DNA from: Tissierellales bacterium
GTDB lineage: Bacteria; Bacillota; Clostridia; Tissierellales; Tissierellaceae
Assembly (NCBI GenBank): GCA_030146915.1
Contig: JASLAT010000034.1
Span: forward strand, 124,001-188,000
Length of the DNA stretch: 64,000 nt
Direction: 5' to 3'
Made by a program: the position numbers and the translations under genes
Notes under the pieces: generated by a model
The model's database searches: none
What the model saw: the letters and a program-made list of their open reading frames with translations, nothing else
Told to the model about the DNA's origin: nothing
Part shown: one piece after another, positions 34,701 to 44,598 of the stretch
Position numbering within the stretch: position 1 is the first letter of the stretch
Layout of the letters: every line of letters starts with the position of its first letter

Positions 34701-34840
34701 ACTTTAAAATACTGGAAGAAAACACGCTTATAGTGTAGAATAAGAATAAGTGGACTAATTTAGTTTAGCATGCTTTTAATATTGAAATTAAGGGATTATT
34801 TAAGAATAAATTATATTTTATAGATTAAATGGAGGGGCTT

Positions 34841-35773
34841 ATGGACTTTAATCATGAACCAGTTTTATTAAAAGAAGTCATAGAAGGACTTAATATAAAA
34901 GAGGATGGAATTTATATTGATGGAACGTTAGGAGGGGCAGGACATTCTAAAAATATTGTAAAAAAATTAAAAAATGGACTGCTAATAGGGATAGATCAAG
35001 ATTTATATGCTTTAAAAGCAGCAAAGAAGAATTTAGAAGAATACTCAGATAGAGTTAAATTAGTTCATAGTAACTTTGAAAAAATTCCAGAAATTCTAGA
35101 TTCACTGGATATAGATAAGGTAGATGGTATTCTATTAGACATTGGTGTTTCATCTCATCAGTTAGATGAAGGGAAAAGAGGTTTTTCATATCACCAAGAT
35201 TATCCATTGGATATGAGAATGAATACAGAAAATAAATTTACAGCCAAGGATATTGTAAATAACTATTCTAAAAAAGATTTAACTAGGATATTTTGGGAAT
35301 ATGGAGAGGAAAAGTGGGCTGAAAGAATAGCAGATTTTATAATTAAGGAGAGAGAGGAAAAACCTATTAATACTACTTTGGAGCTGGTAGAAGTTATAAA
35401 AAAGGCTATACCAGCTGGTGTTAGAAGGAATATGGGTCATCCTGCTAGGAAAACTTTTCAAGCTATTAGAATAGAGGTTAATAGAGAACTTGATGTTCTA
35501 AAGTCTGTGATTCCATCAACCATAGATAGGTTGAATCCAGAAGGGAGATTATGTATTATTACTTTTCACTCTCTGGAAGACAGAATCGTAAAAAATTCCT
35601 ATAGGGAATTATATAAAAATTGTATTTGTCCACCAGAAATTCCAATTTGCGTATGCGATAAAGAAAGAAAAATAAATATAATAACTAGAAAGCCAATAGA
35701 AGCAAGTAAGCAAGAATTGGATAAAAATAAAAGGGCTAGATCTGCAAAGTTAAGGATAGCAGAGAAACTTTAA
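34841..35773 (+). CDS. rsmH: 16S rRNA m4C1402 N4-methyltransferase
   Basis: RsmH (MraW) methylates N4 of C1402 in 16S rRNA using S-adenosylmethionine, and usually heads the division cluster. The product is 310 residues. Motifs are HEPVLLKEVIEGL, DGTLGGAGHSKNIV (SAM-binding), GILLDIGVSSHQLD, RGFSYHQDYPLDMRM, ARKTFQAIRIEVN and IITFHSLEDRIVK. The start is the ATG after GGAGGGGCTT; an in-frame ATG 12 bases upstream precedes that ribosome binding site. mraZ, which usually stands before it, is not present. It starts the run to nrdR, about 14 kb of same-strand genes. Confidence 0.95.
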   Translation: MDFNHEPVLLKEVIEGLNIKEDGIYIDGTLGGAGHSKNIVKKLKNGLLIGIDQDLYALKAAKKNLEEYSDRVKLVHSNFEKIPEILDSLDIDKVDGILLDIGVSSHQLDEGKRGFSYHQDYPLDMRMNTENKFTAKDIVNNYSKKDLTRIFWEYGEEKWAERIADFIIKEREEKPINTTLELVEVIKKAIPAGVRRNMGHPARKTFQAIRIEVNRELDVLKSVIPSTIDRLNPEGRLCIITFHSLEDRIVKNSYRELYKNCICPPEIPICVCDKERKINIITRKPIEASKQELDKNKRARSAKLRIAEKL

Positions 35774-35789
35774 ATAAGGAGGGTATGCC

Positions 35790-36230
35790 TTGTTAGCTGA
35801 AGAAAAAAAACACATTGGAAATAGATCTAGAGGTAAAAAATTAAAAAAGCGTAAAATTATAAAAAAGAAAAAAACCTACAAAGGAGGAAAACTATTTGTT
35901 GCTATAGTATTTTTAATGGTAGGTTTATACTTAATTTCAAGATATGTTGGCATAACTCATTTAAGAACAGAAATATCACAGTTAGAAATAAAAAAAGAAG
36001 AATTACAGAAAAACAAGTTAAACTTAGAGGCTAAATTAGAAGGAATAAAGTCTTCAGAATCTGTATCCCAAGAAGCTATGATTAAACTGGGCATGCACTA
36101 TCCTATAGAGGGTCAAATAGTTTATGTATCAGTCCCTGAAAAGATTGAGAAAAAAGAGGAAAATAAAGATATAAAATCTCAGATGGGTGATTTAGTAGAC
36201 AAAATTCAAATATTTTTTAGGAGGTTTTAA
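35790..36230 (+). CDS. ftsL: cell-division protein FtsL-like
   Basis: A 146-residue bitopic protein: a very basic cytoplasmic N-terminus (residues 1-40), one membrane segment (FVAIVFLMVGLYLISRYVG, about 48-66), and an extracytoplasmic coiled coil (ISQLEIKKEELQKNKLNLEA). FtsL sequence is poorly conserved, so the call rests on topology and on its place between rsmH and the division transpeptidase. It would form a complex with DivIC and FtsQ/DivIB that activates septal wall synthesis. The start is a TTG six bases after AGGAGGG; a nearby ATG is out of frame and soon stops. Confidence 0.82.
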   Translation: MLAEEKKHIGNRSRGKKLKKRKIIKKKKTYKGGKLFVAIVFLMVGLYLISRYVGITHLRTEISQLEIKKEELQKNKLNLEAKLEGIKSSESVSQEAMIKLGMHYPIEGQIVYVSVPEKIEKKEENKDIKSQMGDLVDKIQIFFRRF

Positions 36231-36232
36231 AT

Positions 36233-38452
36233 TTGTCAGAACCTAAAAAAGTTATGAGAAGAAGATTAGGAAATGTATTAATTTTTACTTTGGTATTATT
36301 CTTTTTAATATTTTTAAGACTAATACACTTGCAGTTAATTAGAGGTCCGGAGCTTAAACAAATGGCTATAAATCAAAGAACAAAAGGAATAACTATTAAA
36401 CCTAAGAGGGGTATAATATATGATAGAAATGGAAAGAAACTAGCTGTTAGCAAAAATTCTACTACAGTTTGGGTTGATCCTAGTTTGGTAAATAAAGAAG
36501 ATGTAAATGAGTTGGCTTTAAAATTATCAAATATATTAAAATTAGATAGGGGAAGCTTGGTTGAAAAACTTAGTAAAGAATCTGGACATGAAAAGCTAAA
36601 GCAGTGGATAAGTGATGAAGAAAAAAAAGAACTTAAAAAATTAAATATAAGGGCATTAGAGTTTGTAGATGATTATAGAAGATATTATCCTTATGGTCAA
36701 TTTGCTCCTCATATAATAGGATTTACGAGTATAGATAATGAAGGATTATATGGTGTTGAGAAAACATATGACAATGTATTGCTAGGCAAGCCTGGAAAGT
36801 GGATAAAAACTACTGATGATTCAGGTAATCAATTACCGTTCGATGATGAGAGAATTTATGATGCTTCAGATGGATTATCCATAGTATTAACAATAGATGA
36901 AACTATTCAGAAATTTGCTGAAAAAGCAGTAAATAAAGCGATGGCTGAACATGGTGCAAAAAATATTTCTGTGACAGTAATGGAGCCAAATACTGGAGAT
37001 ATATTAGCTATGGTAAACAAGCCAGATTATGACAATAATAATCCAAAAGCGGCACCTAATGAATCTACTAAAAAAAGATGGGAAGAAATGTCTGAAGAAG
37101 AAGTTTTAGAAGAACAATATAGTATATGGAGAAATTATGCTATAAATGATATATATGAACCAGGAAGTACTTTTAAACTTATAACTGCTGCAGCAGCACT
37201 TGAGGAGAATAAGGTAAATCCTAATACTCCTTTTTATTGCCCTGGTGTCTACAGAGGAATTAAAGGGGAAGAGTTGAGGTGTTCTAGTTATCCTAGTTCT
37301 CATGGTGCTCTCTCTTTTCAAAGAGGCTTGGACAAATCGTGTAATATTGTATTTATTAATACAGCACAGAGGTTACAGGCGGACACTTTCTTAAAGTATA
37401 TAAGGGCTTTTGGATATGGTGAGAAATCAGGTATAGACTTAAATGGAGAAGAGTTTGGACTTATACCAACAGACCCTGAAAGTATAAGAGCTATAAGATT
37501 AGCTACTATGTCATATGGTCATGGTATAGCTGCTACACCGCTTCAAGTAATTAACTCAGTATCAGCAATTGTGAATGGTGGAAACCTTATGAAACCTAGG
37601 TTGGTAAAACAAGTTGTAAACTCAAGAGGAGATGTAGTACAAGAAATCCCACCATATGTAAGAAGAAGAGTAATTTCTGAAGAGACATCAAAGACAATGT
37701 TAGAACTTATGGAAACTGTTGTATCACAGGGAAGTGGAAGTAGAGCGTATATACCGGGTTATCATGTGGGCGGTAAAACTGGGACTGCAGAAAAAGTTGT
37801 AGGAAGTAGATACGTAGAGGGAAAATATATAGGTTCTTTTATAGGTGTTGCTCCTACTGATAAGCCTAGAATAGTAGTACTTGCAATTGTTGATGATCCT
37901 AAAGGAACATATTATGGTGGAGTCACAGCTGCACCAATAGCTAAGGAGATAATTGAAGATACACTAACCTATTTAGAAGTTGATACAAAGTTAGATAAAG
38001 AAGAGATTGAAAAGGCTAAAGAGATAGTAAAAGTTCCGAATTTACAAGGAAAGACATTAGGGGAAGCTGGTAAAATCTTAACTGATTTAGGCTTAAGGCA
38101 CTCAATAGAGACAGGACAAATTAATGAAAACTCTATAGTTATAGAACAATCTCTAAAACCTAATTTAAATGTTCATAAAGGAAGCGTTATAGATCTTAAG
38201 CTTAAGGAATCTGAAAGTAAAGAATCTGTTGGAAAAAAGGAAGCGGTTAAACAAAAAGATAAAGAAGTAAAGAAAGAAACCTCTAACATAGTTCCTAATT
38301 TATTGGGAAAGGATGAAAGACAAGTACAAGATACACTTGATGGTTTAGGTATTAAGTATCTAATAGAAGGTAAGGGGAAGGTAGTAGAACAAGATCCGAA
38401 ACCTTCAAGCGTATTAAAAAATGGCGAAAAAGTAAAAATAAAATTAAAATAG
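36233..38452 (+). CDS. class B penicillin-binding protein with two PASTA domains (division transpeptidase)
   Basis: This 739-residue D,D-transpeptidase crosslinks septal peptidoglycan with FtsW. It has an N-terminal membrane anchor (VLIFTLVLFFLIFLRLIHL), a PBP dimerisation domain, and the transpeptidase motifs EPGSTFKLITAAAAL (catalytic Ser of SxxK), DKSCNIVFI (SxN) and VGGKTGTAEKV (KTG). Two PASTA repeats follow (IVKVPNLQGKTLGEAG from about 599, IVPNLLGKDERQVQD from about 684), joined by a Lys/Glu linker. The layout matches PBP2B or SpoVD of Bacillus; I leave the symbol open because both exist. It starts at a TTG eight bases after GGAGG, two bases after ftsL. Confidence 0.92.
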   Translation: MSEPKKVMRRRLGNVLIFTLVLFFLIFLRLIHLQLIRGPELKQMAINQRTKGITIKPKRGIIYDRNGKKLAVSKNSTTVWVDPSLVNKEDVNELALKLSNILKLDRGSLVEKLSKESGHEKLKQWISDEEKKELKKLNIRALEFVDDYRRYYPYGQFAPHIIGFTSIDNEGLYGVEKTYDNVLLGKPGKWIKTTDDSGNQLPFDDERIYDASDGLSIVLTIDETIQKFAEKAVNKAMAEHGAKNISVTVMEPNTGDILAMVNKPDYDNNNPKAAPNESTKKRWEEMSEEEVLEEQYSIWRNYAINDIYEPGSTFKLITAAAALEENKVNPNTPFYCPGVYRGIKGEELRCSSYPSSHGALSFQRGLDKSCNIVFINTAQRLQADTFLKYIRAFGYGEKSGIDLNGEEFGLIPTDPESIRAIRLATMSYGHGIAATPLQVINSVSAIVNGGNLMKPRLVKQVVNSRGDVVQEIPPYVRRRVISEETSKTMLELMETVVSQGSGSRAYIPGYHVGGKTGTAEKVVGSRYVEGKYIGSFIGVAPTDKPRIVVLAIVDDPKGTYYGGVTAAPIAKEIIEDTLTYLEVDTKLDKEEIEKAKEIVKVPNLQGKTLGEAGKILTDLGLRHSIETGQINENSIVIEQSLKPNLNVHKGSVIDLKLKESESKESVGKKEAVKQKDKEVKKETSNIVPNLLGKDERQVQDTLDGLGIKYLIEGKGKVVEQDPKPSSVLKNGEKVKIKLK

Positions 38453-38453
38453 T

Positions 38454-38490
38454 CTTATAAATGGCAACTGATATGGTTGCCATTTATAAG
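38454..38490 (+). other. long perfect hairpin between PBP gene and murE
   Basis: CTTATAAATGGCAAC pairs perfectly over 15 bp with GTTGCCATTTATAAG across a 7-base loop. There is no U run after it (GTACGGGAG), so it is not a standard terminator. It ends 16 bases before the murE start and could protect the upstream mRNA or tune transcription and translation into murE. Confidence 0.6.
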
Positions 38491-38506
38491 GTACGGGAGT
38501 GATTAT

Positions 38507-39961
38507 ATGAAACTAAAGGATTTAATTATTGATGACTATGAATTAATTGCTGGCAATTTAGATTTAGATATAGAATCAATAGAAAACGACTCTAGATTTG
38601 TTAAAAAATCTTGCTTGTTTATAGCTGAAAAAGGATACAAAGTAAATGGTCATGATTTTATATCAGATGCTATAAAAAAAGGAGCAGTAGCAATTTTAAT
38701 AGATGATAGAAATGTAGAAATACATAAAAATATAACTTATATTTTGGTAAAGAATACTAGTGAGTATATGAAAAGGGTAGTAGAAAAATTTTATAATTAC
38801 CCTTGGAAAGATTTACATATGATAGGTATTACTGGAACTAACGGTAAAACATCAACATCATATATATTAAGAAATATTTTAAAAAATAAAGCTAAAGTAG
38901 GTATAATTGGTACAATGGGTGCATTAGTAGAAGATCAAAAAATAGATATACTAAACACTACTCCTAATATACTAACTATAAACAAATTGTTGAATTCTAT
39001 GAGAGATAGTAATATAGACTATAGTATAATGGAAGTTTCCTCCCATGGATTGGAGCTAAATAGAATAGGTAGTATTAAATATGAATATGGAGTATTTATG
39101 AATTTAGCTAAGGATCATTTAGACTATCATAAAACAGTGGAAAAATATTTTGAAAGTAAAAAGAAACTGTTTTATATAACTACTAAAGCAAATTTAATAA
39201 ATATTGATGATGATTACGGTAAGAAAATTTACGTAGAAAAGAATATAAATGTTAAAAATTATTCATTCAGTATAAAGCAAGAAGCAGATTTTTTTGCTAC
39301 AGATATAGTCTATAAGTTAGATGGGGTAGACTTTAAATTTAATACTGAAGGTAGGCATATAGACATATCACTTAAAATACCAGGTGAATTTAGTGTTTAT
39401 AATAGTTTAGCAGCAGCTTCAGTGGCATATTTAAATGGGTATAGTTTACAAGATATAAAATTAGGACTTGAATCTATAGATGGGGTTACAGGCAGATTTG
39501 AAGTTGTTCCTACGAATAAAAACTTTACAGTTATTATAGATTTTGCTCATACTGCAGAGGGAATAAAACAAGTTTTAAACACTATTGAAGACTTTGTTGA
39601 AGGTAGGAAAATAATAGTTTTTGGAGCAGGTGGTGATAGAGATAGAAGTAAAAGGCCTGAAATGGGATATATAGCAGGAAGTTTAGCGGACTATTCTATC
39701 GTAACTTCAGATAATCCTAGGAGTGAAGATCCTGAGCAAATTGTAGATGATGTAATACAAGGTGTGAAAAAAGCTGGGGGAACTTATAAAAAGATTGTAG
39801 ATAGACAAGAAGCTATACATCATGCTTTAGATATCGCTAAAGAAGGAGATATAGTACTTTTAACTGGTAAAGGACATGAAACATATACAATAATAAATGA
39901 TAAAATTATAGAATTTGATGAAAAAGAAATAGTATTAAATTATTTAAAAACTACTAGGTAG
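38507..39961 (+). CDS. murE: UDP-MurNAc-tripeptide synthetase
   Basis: MurE adds the third amino acid to UDP-MurNAc-dipeptide. The 484 residues include the ATP loop GITGTNGKTSTSYIL, the middle-domain motif MEVSSHGLELNRI, and the C-terminal TSDNPRSEDPEQIV. The DNPR motif is characteristic of enzymes that add meso-diaminopimelate, whereas lysine-adding enzymes differ here; this suggests meso-DAP in the wall. The start is the ATG behind GGGAGTGATTAT; an in-frame ATG 30 bases upstream lies in the hairpin and has no ribosome binding site. murF, which commonly follows, is absent and mraY comes next. Confidence 0.94.
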   Translation: MKLKDLIIDDYELIAGNLDLDIESIENDSRFVKKSCLFIAEKGYKVNGHDFISDAIKKGAVAILIDDRNVEIHKNITYILVKNTSEYMKRVVEKFYNYPWKDLHMIGITGTNGKTSTSYILRNILKNKAKVGIIGTMGALVEDQKIDILNTTPNILTINKLLNSMRDSNIDYSIMEVSSHGLELNRIGSIKYEYGVFMNLAKDHLDYHKTVEKYFESKKKLFYITTKANLINIDDDYGKKIYVEKNINVKNYSFSIKQEADFFATDIVYKLDGVDFKFNTEGRHIDISLKIPGEFSVYNSLAAASVAYLNGYSLQDIKLGLESIDGVTGRFEVVPTNKNFTVIIDFAHTAEGIKQVLNTIEDFVEGRKIIVFGAGGDRDRSKRPEMGYIAGSLADYSIVTSDNPRSEDPEQIVDDVIQGVKKAGGTYKKIVDRQEAIHHALDIAKEGDIVLLTGKGHETYTIINDKIIEFDEKEIVLNYLKTTR

Positions 39962-39973
39962 GGAGAGACGTTT

Positions 39974-40933
39974 ATGTATTTTAATTTTGACAATTTTAAG
40001 ATGTTAGCTACAACATTTTTAATATCAGTATTTTTAGGACCTATTATAATACCAATGTTGAAACAGTTAGAGATAGGACAAAGTATAAGAAAAGCAGGTC
40101 CTAAGACACATTATAAAAAGAGTGGTACACCAACTATGGGTGGAATAATATTTTTTTTAAGTTTAATTATAGGCATATTAATATTTATGAAACCTAGTAA
40201 AAGTCTTTTGGTTATGTTATTATCCACATTTTTATTTGGTTTAATAGGATTTATAGATGATTTTTTAATAGTAGTAAGAAAAGATAATGAGGGACTAAAA
40301 CCTAAACAAAAACTACTAGGGCAATTTGTTGTTGCATTTTTAATTTCTGTATATGTATATTTAAATTGGGATACAAGTTTGATAGTACCATTCAGTGGTG
40401 GAAAGACTTTAAATATGGGTATAATCTATATTCCTTTTATGGTTTTTGTTATGGTTGGTACAGTAAATAGTGTAAATTTAACAGATGGATTAGATGGATT
40501 AGCTACAAGTGTGACTTCTATTGTTTTGTTATTTTTTGTATATTACTCTATAAAATTAAATAATATAGATGTTTCTGCTTTTTCTTTATTACTTTTTGGA
40601 TCAATTCTAGGTTTTTTAAAACACAATATGTATCCTGCTAAAATATTTATGGGCGATACAGGTTCTATGGCATTAGGAGGTGCTGTATCTAGTATAGCTA
40701 TGATATTAAACTTACCATTATTGATTCCTATTATTGGTGGGATTTATTTTGCAGAAGCATTATCAGTGATTATTCAAGTTTTATCTTTTAAATATAGAAA
40801 CAAAAGGGTTTTTCTTATGAGCCCATTACACCATCATTATGAGCAAAAAGGTTGGCATGAGACAAAGGTTGCAAAAACTTTTATAATAATAACAATTATT
40901 TTAGCATTTATAGCTGTTATTGGTGTTAGGTAG
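39974..40933 (+). CDS. mraY: phospho-N-acetylmuramoyl-pentapeptide transferase
   Basis: MraY transfers phospho-MurNAc-pentapeptide to undecaprenyl phosphate, making lipid I. The 319-residue membrane protein has about ten helices, and the family motifs KKSGTPTMGGIIFFLS, GFIDDFLIVVRKDNEGL (the catalytic Asp pair), NLTDGLDGLA, and MGDTGSMALGG followed by MSPLHHHYEQKGWHE. The start has GGGAGAGACG. It lies 12 bases after murE. Confidence 0.95.
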   Translation: MYFNFDNFKMLATTFLISVFLGPIIIPMLKQLEIGQSIRKAGPKTHYKKSGTPTMGGIIFFLSLIIGILIFMKPSKSLLVMLLSTFLFGLIGFIDDFLIVVRKDNEGLKPKQKLLGQFVVAFLISVYVYLNWDTSLIVPFSGGKTLNMGIIYIPFMVFVMVGTVNSVNLTDGLDGLATSVTSIVLLFFVYYSIKLNNIDVSAFSLLLFGSILGFLKHNMYPAKIFMGDTGSMALGGAVSSIAMILNLPLLIPIIGGIYFAEALSVIIQVLSFKYRNKRVFLMSPLHHHYEQKGWHETKVAKTFIIITIILAFIAVIGVR

Positions 40934-40941
40934 GTGTAGAA

Positions 40942-42306
40942 ATGAATAAAAATATATTAATATATGGTATGGGAGTTAGTGGTATATCAACACTTAGAGC
41001 ATTGAAAGACAAGAATTTAAAGATAAGTGTTTTAGACTCTAAGTCTGAATCTGAATTAAAGAATTTACTAATAGAGTTTGCTGATCAAGATATTTCTTAC
41101 TATCTTGGGGGAGAGTGTCCTGATCTGAGTAATATAGATTTAATAATAAAAAGTCCAGGAATTCCAATGGATACTGATATTTTAAAAGAAGCTACAAGTA
41201 AAAATATAGATGTTATTACTGATATAGAATTAGCTTATGCGCTAAGAAATACAGAGAATTTAATAACAGTTACAGGTACTAATGGTAAAACTAGTACTTC
41301 AGTTTTGATTGATAAAATATTACAAACATCAGGTAAGGAGACCTATCTAGTAGGAAATATAGGGGTAGGTATTTTAGATTTAATGATAAGGTCTAATAGT
41401 AAGGATTACTTTGTAATTGAAGCTAGTAGTTTCCAGTTAAATAATATTATTGACTTTAGGCCTAAAGTCTCAGTTTTAATTAATCTATCTCCTGACCATA
41501 TAGATTGGCATGGAGATTATGAAAATTATATAAATTCTAAGTTTAATATTTTTAAAAATCAAAAATGTGAAGATTATGCTATCTTAAACTTTGATGATAT
41601 CGAGATAAGAAAAAGATCAGATAAGATTAAAAGTAAAATAATTTGGTTTAGCAGTAAGCAAATTTTAAATGATGGAATTTATATAGATAAAAATAACATA
41701 TATTACACTAATATGGGTAAAAAAGTTAAAATTATGTCAACTTCTAATATTAATTTAATATTAGAGAATGTTTTAGCAGCTATAGGGGTATCTATATCTT
41801 TAGGCATAGATTGTCAAAGTATAAAAGAAGCAGTTTTGGAATTTAAACCTTTAGAGCATAGGATGGAGAAATTTCTATCCTATAACAATATACTATTTAT
41901 AAATGATTCTAAAGGTACAAACCCAAATTCAACTAAGGAGGCCCTAAAATCTATTAATAATCCTATAATACTTATAGCTGGCGGTTTTGATAAGGGTGCA
42001 GACTTTGATGATTTATCAAGCGTTTTTAAAAATAAAATTAAAAAATTAATTTTATTAGGTGCTACTAAGGAAAAGATAGCTAAGAGTGCTTTGAATAATG
42101 GATTTAATGTATCTGATATAGATTTTGTCCAAGATATGTCAGAGGCCGTTAATATGTCTTTAAAATATGCAGAGGCTGATGATATAGTGCTATTATCTCC
42201 TGCTTGTGCATCATGGGGAGATTACAAAAATTTTCAAGAAAGAGGAAAAGAATTTAAAAACTTAGTTAAAACTAGGGTAGGTGAAATAAATGGTAAAAAA
42301 CATTAA
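40942..42306 (+). CDS. murD: UDP-MurNAc-L-alanine:D-glutamate ligase
   Basis: MurD adds D-glutamate to UDP-MurNAc-L-alanine. The 454 residues show the N-terminal Rossmann domain (LIYGMGVSGISTLRAL), the ATP loop TVTGTNGKTSTSVLI, EASSFQLNNI, NLSPDHIDWHGDYENYI, and NDSKGTNPNSTKEAL with ILIAGGFDKG in the C-terminal domain. The start has TAGGTAGGTG. It overlaps ftsW by 17 bases. Confidence 0.95.
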   Translation: MNKNILIYGMGVSGISTLRALKDKNLKISVLDSKSESELKNLLIEFADQDISYYLGGECPDLSNIDLIIKSPGIPMDTDILKEATSKNIDVITDIELAYALRNTENLITVTGTNGKTSTSVLIDKILQTSGKETYLVGNIGVGILDLMIRSNSKDYFVIEASSFQLNNIIDFRPKVSVLINLSPDHIDWHGDYENYINSKFNIFKNQKCEDYAILNFDDIEIRKRSDKIKSKIIWFSSKQILNDGIYIDKNNIYYTNMGKKVKIMSTSNINLILENVLAAIGVSISLGIDCQSIKEAVLEFKPLEHRMEKFLSYNNILFINDSKGTNPNSTKEALKSINNPIILIAGGFDKGADFDDLSSVFKNKIKKLILLGATKEKIAKSALNNGFNVSDIDFVQDMSEAVNMSLKYAEADDIVLLSPACASWGDYKNFQERGKEFKNLVKTRVGEINGKKH

Positions 42307-43441
42307 AAAAAATAAAACACAGGGAAATGTTGATTTCACACTATTATTAACAGTTTTAATGTTGGTTTTTATTGGTATTATAATGGTTTTTAGCTCTAGC
42401 TGGCCAGAAGGTATGAAGAGTTTTAATGATAGTTATTTTTTTGTAAAGAGGCATCTACTTTTTGCTGCTGTTGGTTTAGTAGTCATGGTTTTTCTTATGA
42501 ATGTCAACTATAAATTTTGGCAAAGATTATCAGCTTTTGGATATGCTTTTAGTATCTTTTTAGTTTTATTGATATTTATTACTAAGAGTAAGGATATTAA
42601 AGGGGCCAGAAGGTGGTTATCTTTAGGACCTATAACTATAATGCCAGGAGACTTTATAAAAATAACATCAATAATGTTAATGTCAAATATTTTAACATAC
42701 TATCATAAAACTATGGCAAGTTTTAATAAAGGTACTAAACAAGCTTTAATATTGATTGGTTTCTCAGCAATATTAATTTTTATTCAAGGAGATTTAGGAA
42801 CTACTATTACTGTTTTTAGTACCTTAATGGCAATGTTAATAATAGGAGGTATGAATCTTAAATATTTATTTATGATTTCACCAATACCTATAGGTGCACT
42901 AGTTATTTTAGGATATCAAGCAAGCACTAATCCTGATTCTAAACATGCCTTTAGATGGAAAAGAGTAACTACTTTTATTGATCCATTCGCAGAATCTTTA
43001 GGATCTGGTTGGCAAATAATTCAATCTTTATATGCACTTGGTACAGGTGGAGCATTTGGTGTTGGTTTAGGAAAATCTAAGCAAAAGTTTTTTTACTTAC
43101 CAGAATCTTATAATGACTTCATATTTTCTATATTAGCTGAGGAAGTCGGTTTTGTTGGAGCTTCAATGGTAATTATATTATATATTATATTGATATATAG
43201 AGGAGTTAAGATTGCAATGGAGGTAGATGATGTTTATGCATCTAATCTCGCAACAGGAATAACAGCTTTGGTAGCAATACAAACTTTAATACACATAGCT
43301 GTTGTAACTTCTAGTTTACCAACAACAGGTATAACCTTGCCATTCATATCTTATGGAGGTACATCATTATTGATATACATGGCAGCCATGGGTATTCTTT
43401 TAAATATATCTAAGCATAAAAAACAGGAGATGAAGAAATGA
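42290..43441 (+). CDS. ftsW: SEDS glycosyltransferase FtsW
   Basis: FtsW polymerises lipid II glycan strands at the septum, paired with the class B PBP upstream. The 383 residues give ten predicted membrane helices. Family motifs are FSSSWPEGM after the first helix, KGARRWLSLGPITIMPGDFIKI, QGDLGTTI, WQIIQSLYALGTGGAFGVGLG, KQKFFYLPESYNDFIFSILA, and the C-terminal TTGITLPFISYGGTSLL. Its position between murD and murG favours FtsW over RodA. It starts within murD and overlaps murG by the ATGA arrangement. Confidence 0.94.
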   Translation: MVKNIKKNKTQGNVDFTLLLTVLMLVFIGIIMVFSSSWPEGMKSFNDSYFFVKRHLLFAAVGLVVMVFLMNVNYKFWQRLSAFGYAFSIFLVLLIFITKSKDIKGARRWLSLGPITIMPGDFIKITSIMLMSNILTYYHKTMASFNKGTKQALILIGFSAILIFIQGDLGTTITVFSTLMAMLIIGGMNLKYLFMISPIPIGALVILGYQASTNPDSKHAFRWKRVTTFIDPFAESLGSGWQIIQSLYALGTGGAFGVGLGKSKQKFFYLPESYNDFIFSILAEEVGFVGASMVIILYIILIYRGVKIAMEVDDVYASNLATGITALVAIQTLIHIAVVTSSLPTTGITLPFISYGGTSLLIYMAAMGILLNISKHKKQEMKK

Positions 43442-44538
43442 AATATTTAATAACTGGTGGGGGAACAGGGGGACACATCTACCCAGCCTTGGCTATTGCA
43501 AATAAAATAAAAAGTATGGATTCTAATGCAGAAATTTTATATGTAGGAAGAAAAGATAGTTTAGAATCAAAGTTAGTACCTAAACATGGGTTCAATTTTA
43601 CTAGTTTAAGGGTTAACCCTTTACCTAGAAAAATAAATAAGCAATTTTTTAAATCATTGATTGAAAGTTTTAAGGGTATGAATGATTCATCAAGAATAAT
43701 AAATGAATTTAAACCGGATATAGTAATAGGCACCGGAGGTTATGTTTCTGGGCCATTAGTTTTGATGGCATCTTTAAAAAAAGTTCCTAGTTTTATACAC
43801 GAACAAAATTCTTATCCTGGCATTACTAATAAAATATTATCTTTATTTGTTGATAAAATAGGTGTTACCTTTGAAGATGCTATAGATAGATTCCCAAATA
43901 AAAAGAACATTATTGTAACAGGTAATCCTGTAAGAGATAGTATAAGAAATATAGATAAAGATAAAGCCTATAATGAGTTGAAAGTTTCCAAAAATAAAAA
44001 GTTAATACTTTCATTTGGAGGCAGCGGTGGTCAAAGGTCATTAAATAATGCTATTAATGAGAGTTTAAAATATTGGCCAAGAGACTTGCAATTAATTCAT
44101 ATAACAGGTGAGAGACTATATGAAGAATTTAATAGTAAATTAGAGGTAAAACTTTCAGATGATAATATTAAAATATATCCATACTTATATTCTATGCCAG
44201 AAGCATTAAATGTAGCAGATTTGGTTATAACGTCTGCAGGTGCGATTACTTTAGCAGAGATTGCTACAGTTGGTTTACCTAGTATATTAATTCCTAAATC
44301 ATATACTGCTGAGAATCATCAAGTCTATAATGCTAAATTTTTTGAAAAAGAGTTAGCTTCAAAGGTAATATTAGAAGAAGAGGTAACATCAGATAGATTA
44401 ATGGGTATTATAGAAAGTTTAATATATGATGATAAAAAACTGAGATTTATGAGTAATAATGCTAAAAAATTAGCCAATAAAAATGCTTTAAAAGATATAT
44501 ATGAAATTATAAGAGAACTTACTTATAGGAATCATTAG
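43438..44538 (+). CDS. murG: lipid II synthase (MurG GlcNAc transferase)
   Basis: MurG adds GlcNAc to lipid I to give lipid II at the inner face of the membrane. The 366-residue GT-B protein has the N-terminal loop TGGGTGGHIYPALAIA, GTGGYVSGPLV, HEQNSYPGITNK, the donor-binding FGGSGGQRSLN, and ITSAGAITLAEIATVGLPSILIP with NHQVYNAKFF. It overlaps the ftsW stop by four bases. After it comes a 60-base AT-rich gap before ftsQ. Confidence 0.95.
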   Translation: MKYLITGGGTGGHIYPALAIANKIKSMDSNAEILYVGRKDSLESKLVPKHGFNFTSLRVNPLPRKINKQFFKSLIESFKGMNDSSRIINEFKPDIVIGTGGYVSGPLVLMASLKKVPSFIHEQNSYPGITNKILSLFVDKIGVTFEDAIDRFPNKKNIIVTGNPVRDSIRNIDKDKAYNELKVSKNKKLILSFGGSGGQRSLNNAINESLKYWPRDLQLIHITGERLYEEFNSKLEVKLSDDNIKIYPYLYSMPEALNVADLVITSAGAITLAEIATVGLPSILIPKSYTAENHQVYNAKFFEKELASKVILEEEVTSDRLMGIIESLIYDDKKLRFMSNNAKKLANKNALKDIYEIIRELTYRNH

Positions 44539-44598
44539 AAATTTATACTTATTTCATATATAATTCATATATAAGCTATATTAAAATGGAGTGATTAG

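Noticed and set aside
44548..44576. Tandem CATATATAA repeats before ftsQ
   Set aside because: Two copies of a simple AT-rich word; no -35 partner and no support as operator or promoter beyond base composition.
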